37,265 nt of DNA from Muribaculaceae bacterium (lineage in GTDB: Bacteria > Bacteroidota > Bacteroidia > Bacteroidales > Muribaculaceae). The stretch is taken from contig JAGBIJ010000058.1 of the NCBI GenBank assembly GCA_017935045.1, positions 1-37,265 on the forward strand, written 5' to 3'. This document shows, one piece after another, positions 25,343-32,497 of this stretch. The notes beneath the pieces were generated by a model. That model saw only the letters and a list, made by a program, of their open reading frames with translations, was not told the DNA's origin and did not search any database. A program made the translations under genes and the position numbers. Numbering within the stretch: position 1 is the stretch's first letter; each line of letters begins with the position of its first letter.

Positions 25343-25350
25343 CAAAATTA
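25343..25350 (-). promoter_or_regulatory. -7 element before the cobalamin riboswitch
   Basis: TAATTTTG on the minus strand matches the consensus -7 box and lies directly before the aptamer. No good TTTG was found at the matching -33 position. Confidence 0.45.
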
Positions 25351-25383
25351 CAAAAAATTTTTTACCGGCACACTCCGGCTGCT

Positions 25384-25426
25384 CAAAAAAATCACGATGG
25401 GCCGGACCCGTCGGTCCGACCCATCG
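25384..25426 (-). terminator. Rho-independent terminator of rpmE2
   Basis: CGATGGG (25395-25401) pairs with CCCATCG (25420-25426) around an inner CGGACC/GGTCCG stem, with one mismatch. On the minus strand a run of seven T residues (25384-25390) follows shortly after. Confidence 0.9.
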
Positions 25427-25448
25427 CATTGAGCCTGAAGGCAGGCTG

Positions 25449-25703
25449 TTACTTCTTGATGCGGTTGCCATAGCGGCTGCGGAACTTGTCCACACGGCCT
25501 GCTGTGTCCACGAGTTTCTGCTTGCCCGTGAAGAAGGGGTGGGATGAGCTGGTAATCTCCAGCTTTACCAGAGGATACTCCTTGCCGTCGATTTCGATTG
25601 TCTCTTTGGCAGCCACTGTCGAGCGAGTGATGAAAGTCTCATCATTACTCATATCCTTGAAAACCACTTCGCGGTAGTTTGAGGGATGGATGTCTTTCTT
25701 CAT
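25449..25703 (-). CDS. rpmE2: 50S ribosomal protein L31, type B
   Basis: 84 residues. It begins [19 protein letters not shown] and contains the conserved [23 protein letters not shown] region of L31. The cysteines of zinc-binding (type A) L31 are absent, so this is the zinc-independent type B form. It is a component of the large subunit near the central protuberance, bridging to the small subunit. The gene is monocistronic, with its own promoter (25769-25800), a structured leader and a strong terminator. In organisms with two L31 forms, the zinc-free one is used when zinc is scarce; here no second copy is visible in the window. Confidence 0.97.
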   Translation of the reverse strand: MKKDIHPSNYREVVFKDMSNDETFITRSTVAAKETIEIDGKEYPLVKLEITSSSHPFFTGKQKLVDTAGRVDKFRSRYGNRIKK

Positions 25704-25730
25704 TTCTGTTTATCTCTTTAACGTTAAATG

Positions 25731-25761
25731 ATTACTGATGGAGGTAGCGACCCTCCGTAAT
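25731..25761 (-). promoter_or_regulatory. Bulged leader hairpin of rpmE2
   Basis: ATTAC (25731-25735) pairs with GTAAT (25757-25761), and GGAGG (25740-25744) with CCTCC (25752-25756). This gives a 10-bp stem with a 4-nt bulge on one side and a 7-nt loop. It occupies the start of the predicted transcript, about 28 nt before the ATG at 25703. It could be a ribosomal-protein autoregulatory leader; that role is inferred. Confidence 0.45.
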
Positions 25762-25768
25762 GGCGGTG

Positions 25769-25800
25769 CAAAATTACAACTTTTTTTCGACACAACCAAA
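25769..25800 (-). promoter_or_regulatory. Promoter of rpmE2
   Basis: On the minus strand TTTG (25797-25800), a 20-nt spacer and TAATTTTG (25769-25776) match the consensus exactly. The start of RNA would be near 25765. Confidence 0.73.
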
Positions 25801-25839
25801 AAAACAGTCTCCGGCAACGTGGCGACACGACTTTTTTCT

Positions 25840-25847
25840 TAACTTTG
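25840..25847 (+). promoter_or_regulatory. -7 element just upstream of tilS
   Basis: TAACTTTG matches the -7 consensus. Its end is only 10 nt before the ATG at 25858, so the message would be almost leaderless. No TTTG is seen at the usual -33 distance. Confidence 0.4.
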
Positions 25848-25857
25848 CAGCCTGATA

Positions 25858-27120
25858 ATGTCAACTCAATCCCGAAATATCATCAGCTTTGAGTCGGCCG
25901 TGCGTGGCCAGCTGCCCCCCGGACGGCTGCTGGTCTGCGTCAGCGGGGGCGCCGACTCCACCGCATTGCTGCACTGCTGCGTCAGACTCGGCCGCGATTG
26001 TCACGCCGTACACTGCGACTTCCATCTGCGCGGCGCCGAGAGCGAGCGTGACCGCCGCTTTGTCAGCTGGATTTGCCGACGCCTCGGTGTGCCTCTGCAT
26101 GTGGAGCATTTCGATGTGCCGGCTTATATAAGAAGCCACGGCGTAAGCCTGGAGATGGCCTGCCGCGACCTGCGCTACGACCTTTTCGCCCGTCTGCGGC
26201 GCGAACTGGATTGTACGCGTATCGTCGTGGCGCACAATGCCGATGACAATGCGGAGACCATGTTTCTCAACTTGTTTCGCGGCACCGGACTAAAGGGGCT
26301 GTGCGGCATGGAGCCGGATACGGGCGACATCTTGCGGCCGCTTCTGGCTGTCAGCCGGCGGGAGATAGAATCTTATCTGGACGCCCTGGGCGTACGCCAT
26401 ATCACGGACTCCAGCAACAACACCTCCGACGTACGCCGCAATTATATCCGCAACGAACTTATGCCGGCCATCGAAGATCGCTGGCCCGGTCTGCGCAAAG
26501 CCCTGGACCGCACCTCCCGCAACCTCTCCGACGCGCTGCGCATTTGCAACAGCGCCCTGACCATCGGCGACCCATTGTTCCTGCCCGCCGCACAGCTCGA
26601 CGGCTGCGCCGCCCCATCCATGCTGGTACACCGCTTTCTTGAAGGCCGCGGAGCCTCGGACACCCAGATACGCGACATAGCCTCCAGCCGGCGTCCCGGC
26701 GCACGGTGGCAGCTCCCCGCCTGCACTGTGGAGCGCGACGCCGCCGGACTGCATATAGTGCGGCCGTCAGCAGGAGAACCGGAACTGGTATCCGACACCA
26801 CCCGGCCCTATTCCCCCTCTCTGCTCCAGGAATTGCGTCACTCCGACCCATACGTATTGTATATCGACGCCGACGTGGCGGGACTCCACTGGCGCGCTCC
26901 GCGTCGCGGCGAGAGGATGAAGCCTTTCGGCATGAAAGGCTCCCGTAAGGTCAGCGACATCATCCACGACGCGCGTCTCGACCCGCAGCGGCGCTCTGCC
27001 GTGCGGCTGCTGGCCGACGCTGACGACAACGCAGTCTGGATACCCGGCGTCAGGCGTTCCTCGCTCTATCCCGTAAACGAAGCTACGCGGCTGATACGCA
27101 TAATCAGGGTACGACCGTAA
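25858..27120 (+). CDS. tilS: tRNA(Ile)-lysidine synthetase
   Basis: 420 residues. It ligates lysine to C34 of tRNA-Ile(CAU), which lets that tRNA read AUA codons. The N-terminal PP-loop ATPase has SGGADSTAL at 29-37. The family signature continues with HCDFHLRGAESERDRRF, AHNADDNAETMFLNLFRGTGLKGL and ITDSSNNTSDVRRNYIRNELMP. A C-terminal TilS domain (about 330-415) contains GERMKPFGMKGSRKVSDI. Length and motifs are complete. It reads divergently from rpmE2, and the two share a roughly 150-bp promoter region. It is an essential translation gene in most bacteria. Confidence 0.96.
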   Translation: MSTQSRNIISFESAVRGQLPPGRLLVCVSGGADSTALLHCCVRLGRDCHAVHCDFHLRGAESERDRRFVSWICRRLGVPLHVEHFDVPAYIRSHGVSLEMACRDLRYDLFARLRRELDCTRIVVAHNADDNAETMFLNLFRGTGLKGLCGMEPDTGDILRPLLAVSRREIESYLDALGVRHITDSSNNTSDVRRNYIRNELMPAIEDRWPGLRKALDRTSRNLSDALRICNSALTIGDPLFLPAAQLDGCAAPSMLVHRFLEGRGASDTQIRDIASSRRPGARWQLPACTVERDAAGLHIVRPSAGEPELVSDTTRPYSPSLLQELRHSDPYVLYIDADVAGLHWRAPRRGERMKPFGMKGSRKVSDIIHDARLDPQRRSAVRLLADADDNAVWIPGVRRSSLYPVNEATRLIRIIRVRP

Positions 27121-27223
27121 AAAAACAGGACAGCTCACAAAACATTTTTGCCTTCGTTACCGTTATAACTTTAAATATACTGAAACCTGAAATAACCTAA
27201 AACAAAAAATCACATAAATCATT

Positions 27224-27790
27224 ATGGCAAAAGAATGGATTTGCACCGTCTGCGGCTACGTGGCAGAAGGTGATCAGGCTCCCGCCAAGTGCCCCCAGTG
27301 CGGCGCACCTGCTTCTAAGTTCAAAGAATATACAAAAACTGACGAAAACGCTATGCTCCAGTTCGTGACCGAACACACTTTGGGCGTAGCCAAAGATGAA
27401 GGCGTGGACGACGAGATGCGCAAGGATCTCAACAACCACTTCGTAGGCGAATGTACCGAAGTAGGCATGTATCTAGCCATGAGCCGTCAGGCAGACCGCG
27501 AGGGCTATCCCGAGGTAGCCGAGGCCTTCAAGCGTTACGCCTTTGAGGAAGCCGAGCATGCAGCCAAGTTCGCCGAGCTGCTGGGCGATATGGTATGGGA
27601 CACCAAGACCAATCTTGAGAAGCGCATGGCCGCCGAAGCAGGCGCCAACGCCGACAAGATGCGTATCGCAGCCAACGCCAAGAAGGCTAACCTCGACGCC
27701 ATCCACGACACTGTACACGAGATGGCCAAAGACGAAGCCCGTCATGGCCAGGGCTTCCAGGGTCTCTGGCAACGCTTCTTCGGCAAGTGA
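27224..27790 (+). CDS. Reverse rubrerythrin (NADH peroxidase type)
   Basis: 188 residues. Unlike classical rubrerythrin, the rubredoxin-type Fe(Cys)4 domain is at the N-terminus (C7, C10 in CTVCGY; C23, C26 in CPQCG). The ferritin-like diiron domain follows (about 45-185) with E76 (ECTEVG), EEAEH at 108-112 and DEARH at 170-174. Such reverse rubrerythrins reduce hydrogen peroxide and oxygen with electrons from NADH-dependent reductases in anaerobes, so it is a cytoplasmic oxidative-stress defence. The upstream region is AT-rich; TAACTTTA at 27166-27173 is a near-match -7 box, but its distance to TTTG (27147-27150) is too short, so the promoter remains unclear. Confidence 0.92.
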   Translation: MAKEWICTVCGYVAEGDQAPAKCPQCGAPASKFKEYTKTDENAMLQFVTEHTLGVAKDEGVDDEMRKDLNNHFVGECTEVGMYLAMSRQADREGYPEVAEAFKRYAFEEAEHAAKFAELLGDMVWDTKTNLEKRMAAEAGANADKMRIAANAKKANLDAIHDTVHEMAKDEARHGQGFQGLWQRFFGK

Positions 27791-27820
27791 TTCTCCCCCC
27801 TTTTTACGACAACACACAGC

Positions 27821-27847
27821 AGGGCGCGCCTATCTCCGGCACGCCCT
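27821..27847 (+). terminator. Possible terminator after the rubrerythrin gene
   Basis: AGGGCG/CGCCCT plus GCC/GGC stems flank one mismatch with a 7-nt loop (27821-27847), located 31 nt after the stop and 36 nt before the next ATG. There is no U tract, so it may only attenuate transcription. Confidence 0.4.
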
Positions 27848-27882
27848 CTGATGCGTTTCTGCCTGACAAAACAAACACGACT

Positions 27883-28542
27883 ATGAAACGAATAATGCTG
27901 CTTCTGCTCGCCGCCCTGCTCCTGCTCCCCGCCGCGGCGGCTTCCATTAAGCCGGTAACCAGGGTACTGTTTATCGGCGACTCGATGACCGGATGGCTCA
28001 GCGAACGCCTCGAAGCTTACGGCGCCGAAAACGGTTTTGAGGTAACTACTGTGACCTGGGACGGCTCCACCCCGGCCAAGTGGGCCAAGACGGGTAAACT
28101 GACCCAGTACATCAACCAGTACAAACCCGATGTCATTTTCATCAACTTAGGCATGAACCAGCTCCTTGACCGCAATCCGTCCAAAAGCCTGGCTGCCCCG
28201 ATGGCTACGCTCCTGAAGTCCGTGGGCTCAATCCCTCTGGTATGGATAGGCCCCCTCGAATGGCCCGGAAAAGGCAAAGGCGAGGCGCTGGTCAACTATC
28301 TTAAAAAGACTGTTGAGGCCGCTCCCAACGGACACTTCTACAATGCCTCCGATCTCCAGATTCCACGCCAGAGCAAGACCAATCCCCACCCCACCCGCGA
28401 CGGCTCCCGAATCATGGTGGATCACATCGTAAAATGGCTTCCGACCACCGGCATCCCTTTCAAAAGCCTCAATGCGCCAAAGGGAGAGCAGATGAAGCGC
28501 GGTAAAGTGTTCATATACAAGCGCATGAACCAACCACTCTGA
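27883..28542 (+). CDS. Secreted SGNH/GDSL-fold hydrolase
   Basis: 219 residues from the ATG at 27883. This start is chosen because it gives a clean signal peptide (MKRIMLLLLAALLLLP, cleaved near AAA), whereas the in-frame ATG at 27787 would overlap the rubrerythrin stop and add a non-signal leader. Block I is RVLFIGDSMTGW (GDS 32-34) and the block III Gly-Asn is in INLGMNQ. The block V histidine is in TNPHPTRDG, but the Asp normally three residues before this His is not present. SGNH hydrolases remove acetyl or other acyl groups from glycans and peptidoglycan, or cleave lipids. The next gene, a glycosyltransferase, begins 4 nt after its stop, so a role in surface-glycan modification is plausible. 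Confidence 0.75.
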   Translation: MKRIMLLLLAALLLLPAAAASIKPVTRVLFIGDSMTGWLSERLEAYGAENGFEVTTVTWDGSTPAKWAKTGKLTQYINQYKPDVIFINLGMNQLLDRNPSKSLAAPMATLLKSVGSIPLVWIGPLEWPGKGKGEALVNYLKKTVEAAPNGHFYNASDLQIPRQSKTNPHPTRDGSRIMVDHIVKWLPTTGIPFKSLNAPKGEQMKRGKVFIYKRMNQPL

Positions 28543-28546
28543 CAAT

Positions 28547-29521
28547 ATGGACAGAAAGACCTCTTACTCTGTGATCATCCGGACTCTGACAGGCGGCCCC
28601 GAGTACGGCCGTCTGCTCAAGTCTCTGGATGCGCAGACCGTCCGCCCCGAACATATATATATAGTCCAGCCCCATGGCTTTGCGCCTCCAAAAGAGCAGT
28701 TGGGATACGAGGAGTATATCCACACTGACAAAGGGATGTGGTCGCAGCGCATCTTCGGCATGGAGTACTGCTTCGCCCAACCAGGCCACTCTGAATACCT
28801 CCTTGCCAGTGACGATGACATAGAGTTCGGCTCTACGTTCGCCGAAGACCTGCTGAAAACTGCCGAAGAATATTCATGCGACACGCTGGTGCCTATCCAG
28901 AACTACAAGGCCGGATTTCTCAGGAACCTGTACAGCGGTATTCTCGGCGAAAGAACGGAAAACCGGACTTCCCGATACAAGGTGTCTATGAAAAGGAACG
29001 GCCGTTTTTCCGTCAACAACCATCTTACCGCCAATGTCAATCCTATCCAGACAGCTCCGTTCGCATGTTTCCTTATGAGGACAGACATTACTCCGCAACT
29101 GAATCTAAGGGACGAGCTGTGGCTTGACGAGACAAGATACGCCGTGCCTGACGATCAGGTATTCTTTTATAAATCCCATCTTTCTGGATTGAGGAACTAT
29201 TGCTGCAAAACCCCAGTCTTCACGCACCTGGACGGCAAAGCGGGTGTAACTGAAATGCAGAGAGTCCTGGACGCTAAATACAGCAGCACCCGCAATCTTA
29301 TAATCTTCTGGCGAAAATTCATCATCCCGCAGCAAACTACTTTCCTGTCAAAAATTTACACCACAGCCTGTTTCAGATATTTCCTCTTGGTCAATACCAT
29401 CCCTCTCATTCTCAAAGGTATCAAAAAATTTGATTTCAATCTTTACAAAATCTACCGCAAAGGTATAAAAGATGGTTTCTCATATCCTGTCAAGCCATTC
29501 GTCAAAAAATCTGAACGTTAA
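28547..29521 (+). CDS. Family 2 glycosyltransferase
   Basis: 324 residues, cytoplasmic. The GT-A fold start YSVIIRTLTG is followed by the nucleotide-sugar metal motif ASDDDIEFG (DDD 89-91) and a candidate acceptor/catalytic segment VPDDQVFFYKS. No clear multi-pass membrane region is present, though the C-terminal half is rich in Phe, Lys and Ile and could bind the membrane. Codon use shifts toward A/T in the last quarter (from about 29300), unlike its neighbours, which may reflect transfer or a different history of that part. The donor and acceptor cannot be predicted. Its 4-nt gap to the SGNH hydrolase implies translational coupling. Confidence 0.82.
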   Translation: MDRKTSYSVIIRTLTGGPEYGRLLKSLDAQTVRPEHIYIVQPHGFAPPKEQLGYEEYIHTDKGMWSQRIFGMEYCFAQPGHSEYLLASDDDIEFGSTFAEDLLKTAEEYSCDTLVPIQNYKAGFLRNLYSGILGERTENRTSRYKVSMKRNGRFSVNNHLTANVNPIQTAPFACFLMRTDITPQLNLRDELWLDETRYAVPDDQVFFYKSHLSGLRNYCCKTPVFTHLDGKAGVTEMQRVLDAKYSSTRNLIIFWRKFIIPQQTTFLSKIYTTACFRYFLLVNTIPLILKGIKKFDFNLYKIYRKGIKDGFSYPVKPFVKKSER

Positions 29522-29554
29522 AAGCTGTTTATCGAGACTGCTTAAAGACAGTTT

Positions 29555-29601
29555 AAAAAAGATGCGCGCTCCGGATACCTCTCAAGGCTTCCGGAGCGCG
29601 C
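29555..29601 (-). terminator. Bidirectional terminator between convergent genes
   Basis: A perfect 11-bp GC-rich stem (GCGCGCTCCGG 29564-29574, CCGGAGCGCGC 29591-29601) has a 16-nt loop. On the minus strand ATC and six T residues (29555-29560) follow, so it is a strong terminator for the gene ending at 29626. It probably also stops the + gene ending at 29521. Confidence 0.88.
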
Positions 29602-29625
29602 CGTGTCTACATATACTTGTTGCGG

Positions 29626-30270
29626 TCATCTGTTGTCGGACGGCATATAAAATCCGAGATCTGCCGCCGGGTCGTTATACAAATCATCATAATCGTAGCT
29701 GATCAGATAATACTTGTTGTCAAGCCTTACGAGTGAAAACAGTACATGGTACGACTTCCATGTAGGATTGTAATATTGGACATACAGATAGTTGTCATCA
29801 GGAGCCACTATTTTATAATTCTGCACATCAGAGCCTACGTTGGGATGCCAGGTGTCTACAGTCCGTGAGCCCCGTTCTCCTCCGACTGTCAGCGTCATGC
29901 CGTCCAGCTTAGGATTGCGGAAGACGTATGTGCCGCTGTCTATCTTGCCCAGTCTGTCTTGCGAAGCGACACACGAAGCCGGGATGTAGCCGGTAAAATA
30001 ATTGCCTGTCATGCCGGGGAACCTGAACATGACACTGATCCAACAGTCATCTTCCGCCTCTCCCAATACCATCATGCCTTTAGACAGATACAGATAGCAG
30101 CTGCCGGCTATGTCGGTTATAGGTTCGGATTGCTTCGTCGGCGCGGAATACACTGGAGTCGTACTCGATACGAAATGCCACTGGTTGGCCGCCGCGCCGC
30201 ACACCGGAGACAATACAGCCGCGATGAAAAGAGTCAAAGGGATGAGAAGTCCGCGAATAAAAGATTTCAT
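29626..30270 (-). CDS. Secreted protein of unknown function
   Basis: 214 residues. A signal peptide (about 1-27, cleaved near CGAAA) is followed by an all-beta domain. The stretch PVYSAPTKQSEPI, then LSKGMMVLGEAEDDCWISV and GYIPASCV, has the rhythm of a bacterial SH3-like domain (a strand, a value after a loop, then W-x-V and GYI), but I would not assign a family. The second half (TYVFRNPKLDGMTLTVGG to SLVRLDNKYYLISYDYDD) looks like further beta strands. No sorting domain or membrane anchor is seen. It follows the YitT-family gene by 43 nt on the same strand and probably shares its transcript. Confidence 0.6.
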   Translation of the reverse strand: MKSFIRGLLIPLTLFIAAVLSPVCGAAANQWHFVSSTTPVYSAPTKQSEPITDIAGSCYLYLSKGMMVLGEAEDDCWISVMFRFPGMTGNYFTGYIPASCVASQDRLGKIDSGTYVFRNPKLDGMTLTVGGERGSRTVDTWHPNVGSDVQNYKIVAPDDNYLYVQYYNPTWKSYHVLFSLVRLDNKYYLISYDYDDLYNDPAADLGFYMPSDNR

Positions 30271-30313
30271 AATGGATAATGCTGTTTACGTTACATGTCA
30301 GGAGCAGAAGGGG

Positions 30314-31333
30314 TCAGTCGGAAGCGAGATTCGGTCCCTGGTCCGGACGATAAGGATGCGCCGCCTCCGAAGCCTTGTGCGGGGGCAATGCGGAGGTCTG
30401 CCTGCTTTTTTTGAGTTTTACCTTAAAGGTGTCGAAACCTTTGCCATAGACACCGTTGGCCTTGCTCTGGGCTATGAAGGCCTCGGGGTCGATACTCTTT
30501 ATGATGCGGAAAAGGGTCACAGACTCAATCTTGCGGCACCATACGAGCAATATCTTCACCTCGTGCTTGCTGTACCATCCCATGCCGTCCATAACCGTCA
30601 CGCCGCGGTGCGCCTCGCTGTTGATGGCGTCGGCTATCTTCTGCCAGTGGCGCGAGAAGATGATGAACTGTGTCGCCTGACGGTTGGTGTTGATAATCAT
30701 GTCGGTCATGAACGACACAATGTATGTGACCAGAAGTCCGTAGACTATCAGGGGCAGACGAACTTCTATACGCTGCTCCAAGGTGCCGTCGAAAGGCAGG
30801 AATATGGCGCAGCTGACGATGGTCATATCTGTAAAAATCATCGTGCGCCCTATGCTGACATTGCTCAGTTTGCTTACCATCGCGGCCACAATGTCCGTGC
30901 CCCCCGACGAGCCGTTGTGGATGAAGATAGTACCCACACCGACTCCACACAGAAAGCCGCCGAGCACGACACTCATCGTGATGTCACGCATCAACGGATG
31001 GCTCAGCCCCATAAACAGCGGCTGCATCCAGCCTATCATTATAGCCACTACCGTGGCTCCGAATATGGTGCGTTTGACAAAAGTAATACCTACTATCTTG
31101 AAAGCTATGGCAAGCAGCGTAAGATTGCAGGCGTATCCCGTGACAGCCACAGGCACAAGGCCGTCGGTCGCATAATAGACAAGAGTGCCTACGCCGGTCA
31201 GGCCTCCCATCACCACCTCGTGAGGCAGGATGAAAGCGCAGAATCCGAAAGAATATAGGGCAACGCCAATGATAATGAAGATATAATCCTTGGCATTGTG
31301 GAACAGTGAATCGTATTTGGGTTTTACAGTCAT
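30314..31333 (-). CDS. YitT-family membrane protein (DUF161/DUF2179)
   Basis: 339 residues. Five or six transmembrane helices make up about residues 14-205, including the repeated motifs GFCAFILPHEVVMGGLTGV and GVGTIFIHNGSSGGTDIVA typical of the YitT/DUF161 repeat. A cytoplasmic C-terminal DUF2179 domain lies at about 225-300 (RGVTVMDGMGWYSKHEVKILLVW). The tail (KKSRQTSALPPHK onward) is basic and proline-rich, with no match I know. The substrate of YitT proteins is not established. It lies 70 nt downstream of the EamA gene on the same strand and has a -7-like box of its own at 31356-31363. Confidence 0.9.
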   Translation of the reverse strand: MTVKPKYDSLFHNAKDYIFIIIGVALYSFGFCAFILPHEVVMGGLTGVGTLVYYATDGLVPVAVTGYACNLTLLAIAFKIVGITFVKRTIFGATVVAIMIGWMQPLFMGLSHPLMRDITMSVVLGGFLCGVGVGTIFIHNGSSGGTDIVAAMVSKLSNVSIGRTMIFTDMTIVSCAIFLPFDGTLEQRIEVRLPLIVYGLLVTYIVSFMTDMIINTNRQATQFIIFSRHWQKIADAINSEAHRGVTVMDGMGWYSKHEVKILLVWCRKIESVTLFRIIKSIDPEAFIAQSKANGVYGKGFDTFKVKLKKSRQTSALPPHKASEAAHPYRPDQGPNLASD

Positions 31334-31355
31334 TGGAAAATATTATTAGAGGCTG

Positions 31356-31363
31356 CAAAGTTA
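31356..31363 (-). promoter_or_regulatory. -7 element upstream of the YitT-family gene
   Basis: TAACTTTG on the minus strand, 22 nt before the ATG at 31333, matches the -7 consensus. The nearest TTTG (31389-31392) leaves a 25-nt spacer, longer than usual, so this promoter is uncertain. Confidence 0.4.
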
Positions 31364-31403
31364 ACTAAAAAAACGTTATCTGCGTCCGCAAACCGGAAAA
31401 ATA

Positions 31404-32342
31404 TCAGCGCCGCCGCAGACGTATCTCCGGAAGTTTGTCTGAAATAATCAGGCCGCCTATTATAAGGATGCATCCGCAGATACCCAACAGAGTGACAGGT
31501 TCGTTGAAAATCAGTGTGGCAAGCACCATAGTGACTATGGGCTGTCCATACAGATAATTGTTGGCCGTCACAGCTCCGAGAGACTTCATGGTCTCGTTCC
31601 ATATCAGGTAGGCGGCTACCGAACACATCATTACCAGAAACAGGAAATTGACCAGATACTGCGGTTGGGCGACATCTACAAGAAGCAGCAGATGCAGCGG
31701 CTCTTTCTGCATCAGCAGCAGAGGCAGCCCGCTCAATACGCCGTAGAGGAATATCTTGCGTGTGATGAAAAACGAATTGTATAGCGGCATAAGTCTTTTG
31801 ACCACAATACTGTAGACAGCCCAGCTCATGGCCGAACTGAGAGCCAGCAGGTCGCCCAGCGGATGTATCTCGAGTCCGGCGCCGCTGGCCAGCACCACGC
31901 AGGCGACCCCACCGAAGGCTACGATAGATCCGAGTATTTTACCGCCGCCAATTCTGATTTTGTAGACGATACCCATAAGCAGAGTGGTAAACAGGGGCGA
32001 TATGCCGGACAGCAGCGAGACATTGCCAGCCGTAGTGTGCAGCAGCGCTACGTTTTCTGTGATGAAGTATAGCGAGCAGGCGCACACGCCGCAAGCCACA
32101 AAAGAAAGCTCGTCTCGCCAGTTCAGCGCCAGCAGGCGCTTGCGGCACGTAAGCAGCAGCAACAGTACGTAGGCGCACGCAAAGCGGTATATGAACAGCT
32201 CCACCGGTGTGAAGCCGCCGTCTTCCATCAGCACTTTTGAACTGAGAAACGAACTGCCCCACGCCGATACAGTGACTACGGCACCGAGATGGGCGAGAAA
32301 CTTGAATGAGCCCCCTTTCAGGAGTTTCGCTGTCGATTTCAT
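31404..32342 (-). CDS. EamA/DMT-superfamily transporter
   Basis: 312 residues with about ten predicted transmembrane helices arranged as two EamA repeats (about 15-145 and 155-295). Features include the first-helix WGSSFLSSKVLMEDGGFTPVELFIYRFACAYVLLL and the second-repeat GDLLALSSAMSWAVYSIVVKRL. The drug/metabolite exporter family moves amino acids, nucleosides or other small metabolites out of the cell; the substrate cannot be told from sequence. The gene is divergent from the glycosyltransferase at 32498 and has its own promoter (32393-32423). It may read through into the YitT-family gene. Confidence 0.92.
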   Translation of the reverse strand: MKSTAKLLKGGSFKFLAHLGAVVTVSAWGSSFLSSKVLMEDGGFTPVELFIYRFACAYVLLLLLTCRKRLLALNWRDELSFVACGVCACSLYFITENVALLHTTAGNVSLLSGISPLFTTLLMGIVYKIRIGGGKILGSIVAFGGVACVVLASGAGLEIHPLGDLLALSSAMSWAVYSIVVKRLMPLYNSFFITRKIFLYGVLSGLPLLLMQKEPLHLLLLVDVAQPQYLVNFLFLVMMCSVAAYLIWNETMKSLGAVTANNYLYGQPIVTMVLATLIFNEPVTLLGICGCILIIGGLIISDKLPEIRLRRR

Positions 32343-32392
32343 AGGTATCAGTATTTACGGACGCGCCGCCTCGGCTCCGTCCAAAGGCTCTG

Positions 32393-32423
32393 CGAAATTA
32401 GGAAAATTTTCCGTAACCACAAA
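32393..32423 (-). promoter_or_regulatory. Promoter of the EamA transporter gene
   Basis: On the minus strand TTTG (32420-32423), a 19-nt spacer and TAATTTCG (32393-32400) fit the consensus with the T-to-C variant of the -7 box. Confidence 0.58.
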
Positions 32424-32464
32424 AAAAGTAATTCTCTTTTTATGCAGCCTCCGGATTTATTTGC

Positions 32465-32472
32465 TAATTTTG
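32465..32472 (+). promoter_or_regulatory. -7 element of the membrane glycosyltransferase gene
   Basis: TAATTTTG matches the -7 consensus 25 nt before the ATG at 32498. The T-rich stretch at 32433-32441 lies near the expected -33 position but does not contain TTTG. Confidence 0.45.
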
Positions 32473-32497
32473 CATCGCAACAAACTGAACCGACGAT

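Noticed and set aside
25098-25547. 149-codon open frame on the + strand across the riboswitch
   Set aside because: It covers the antisense of the cobalamin aptamer, the rpmE2 terminator and part of rpmE2, so it cannot be a real gene.
27787-27882. Longer N-terminus for the SGNH hydrolase
   Set aside because: It would overlap the rubrerythrin stop and hide the signal peptide that begins at 27883.
30110-31258. 382-codon open frame on the + strand
   Set aside because: Antisense to the YitT-family gene; His/Arg-rich peptide with no domain.
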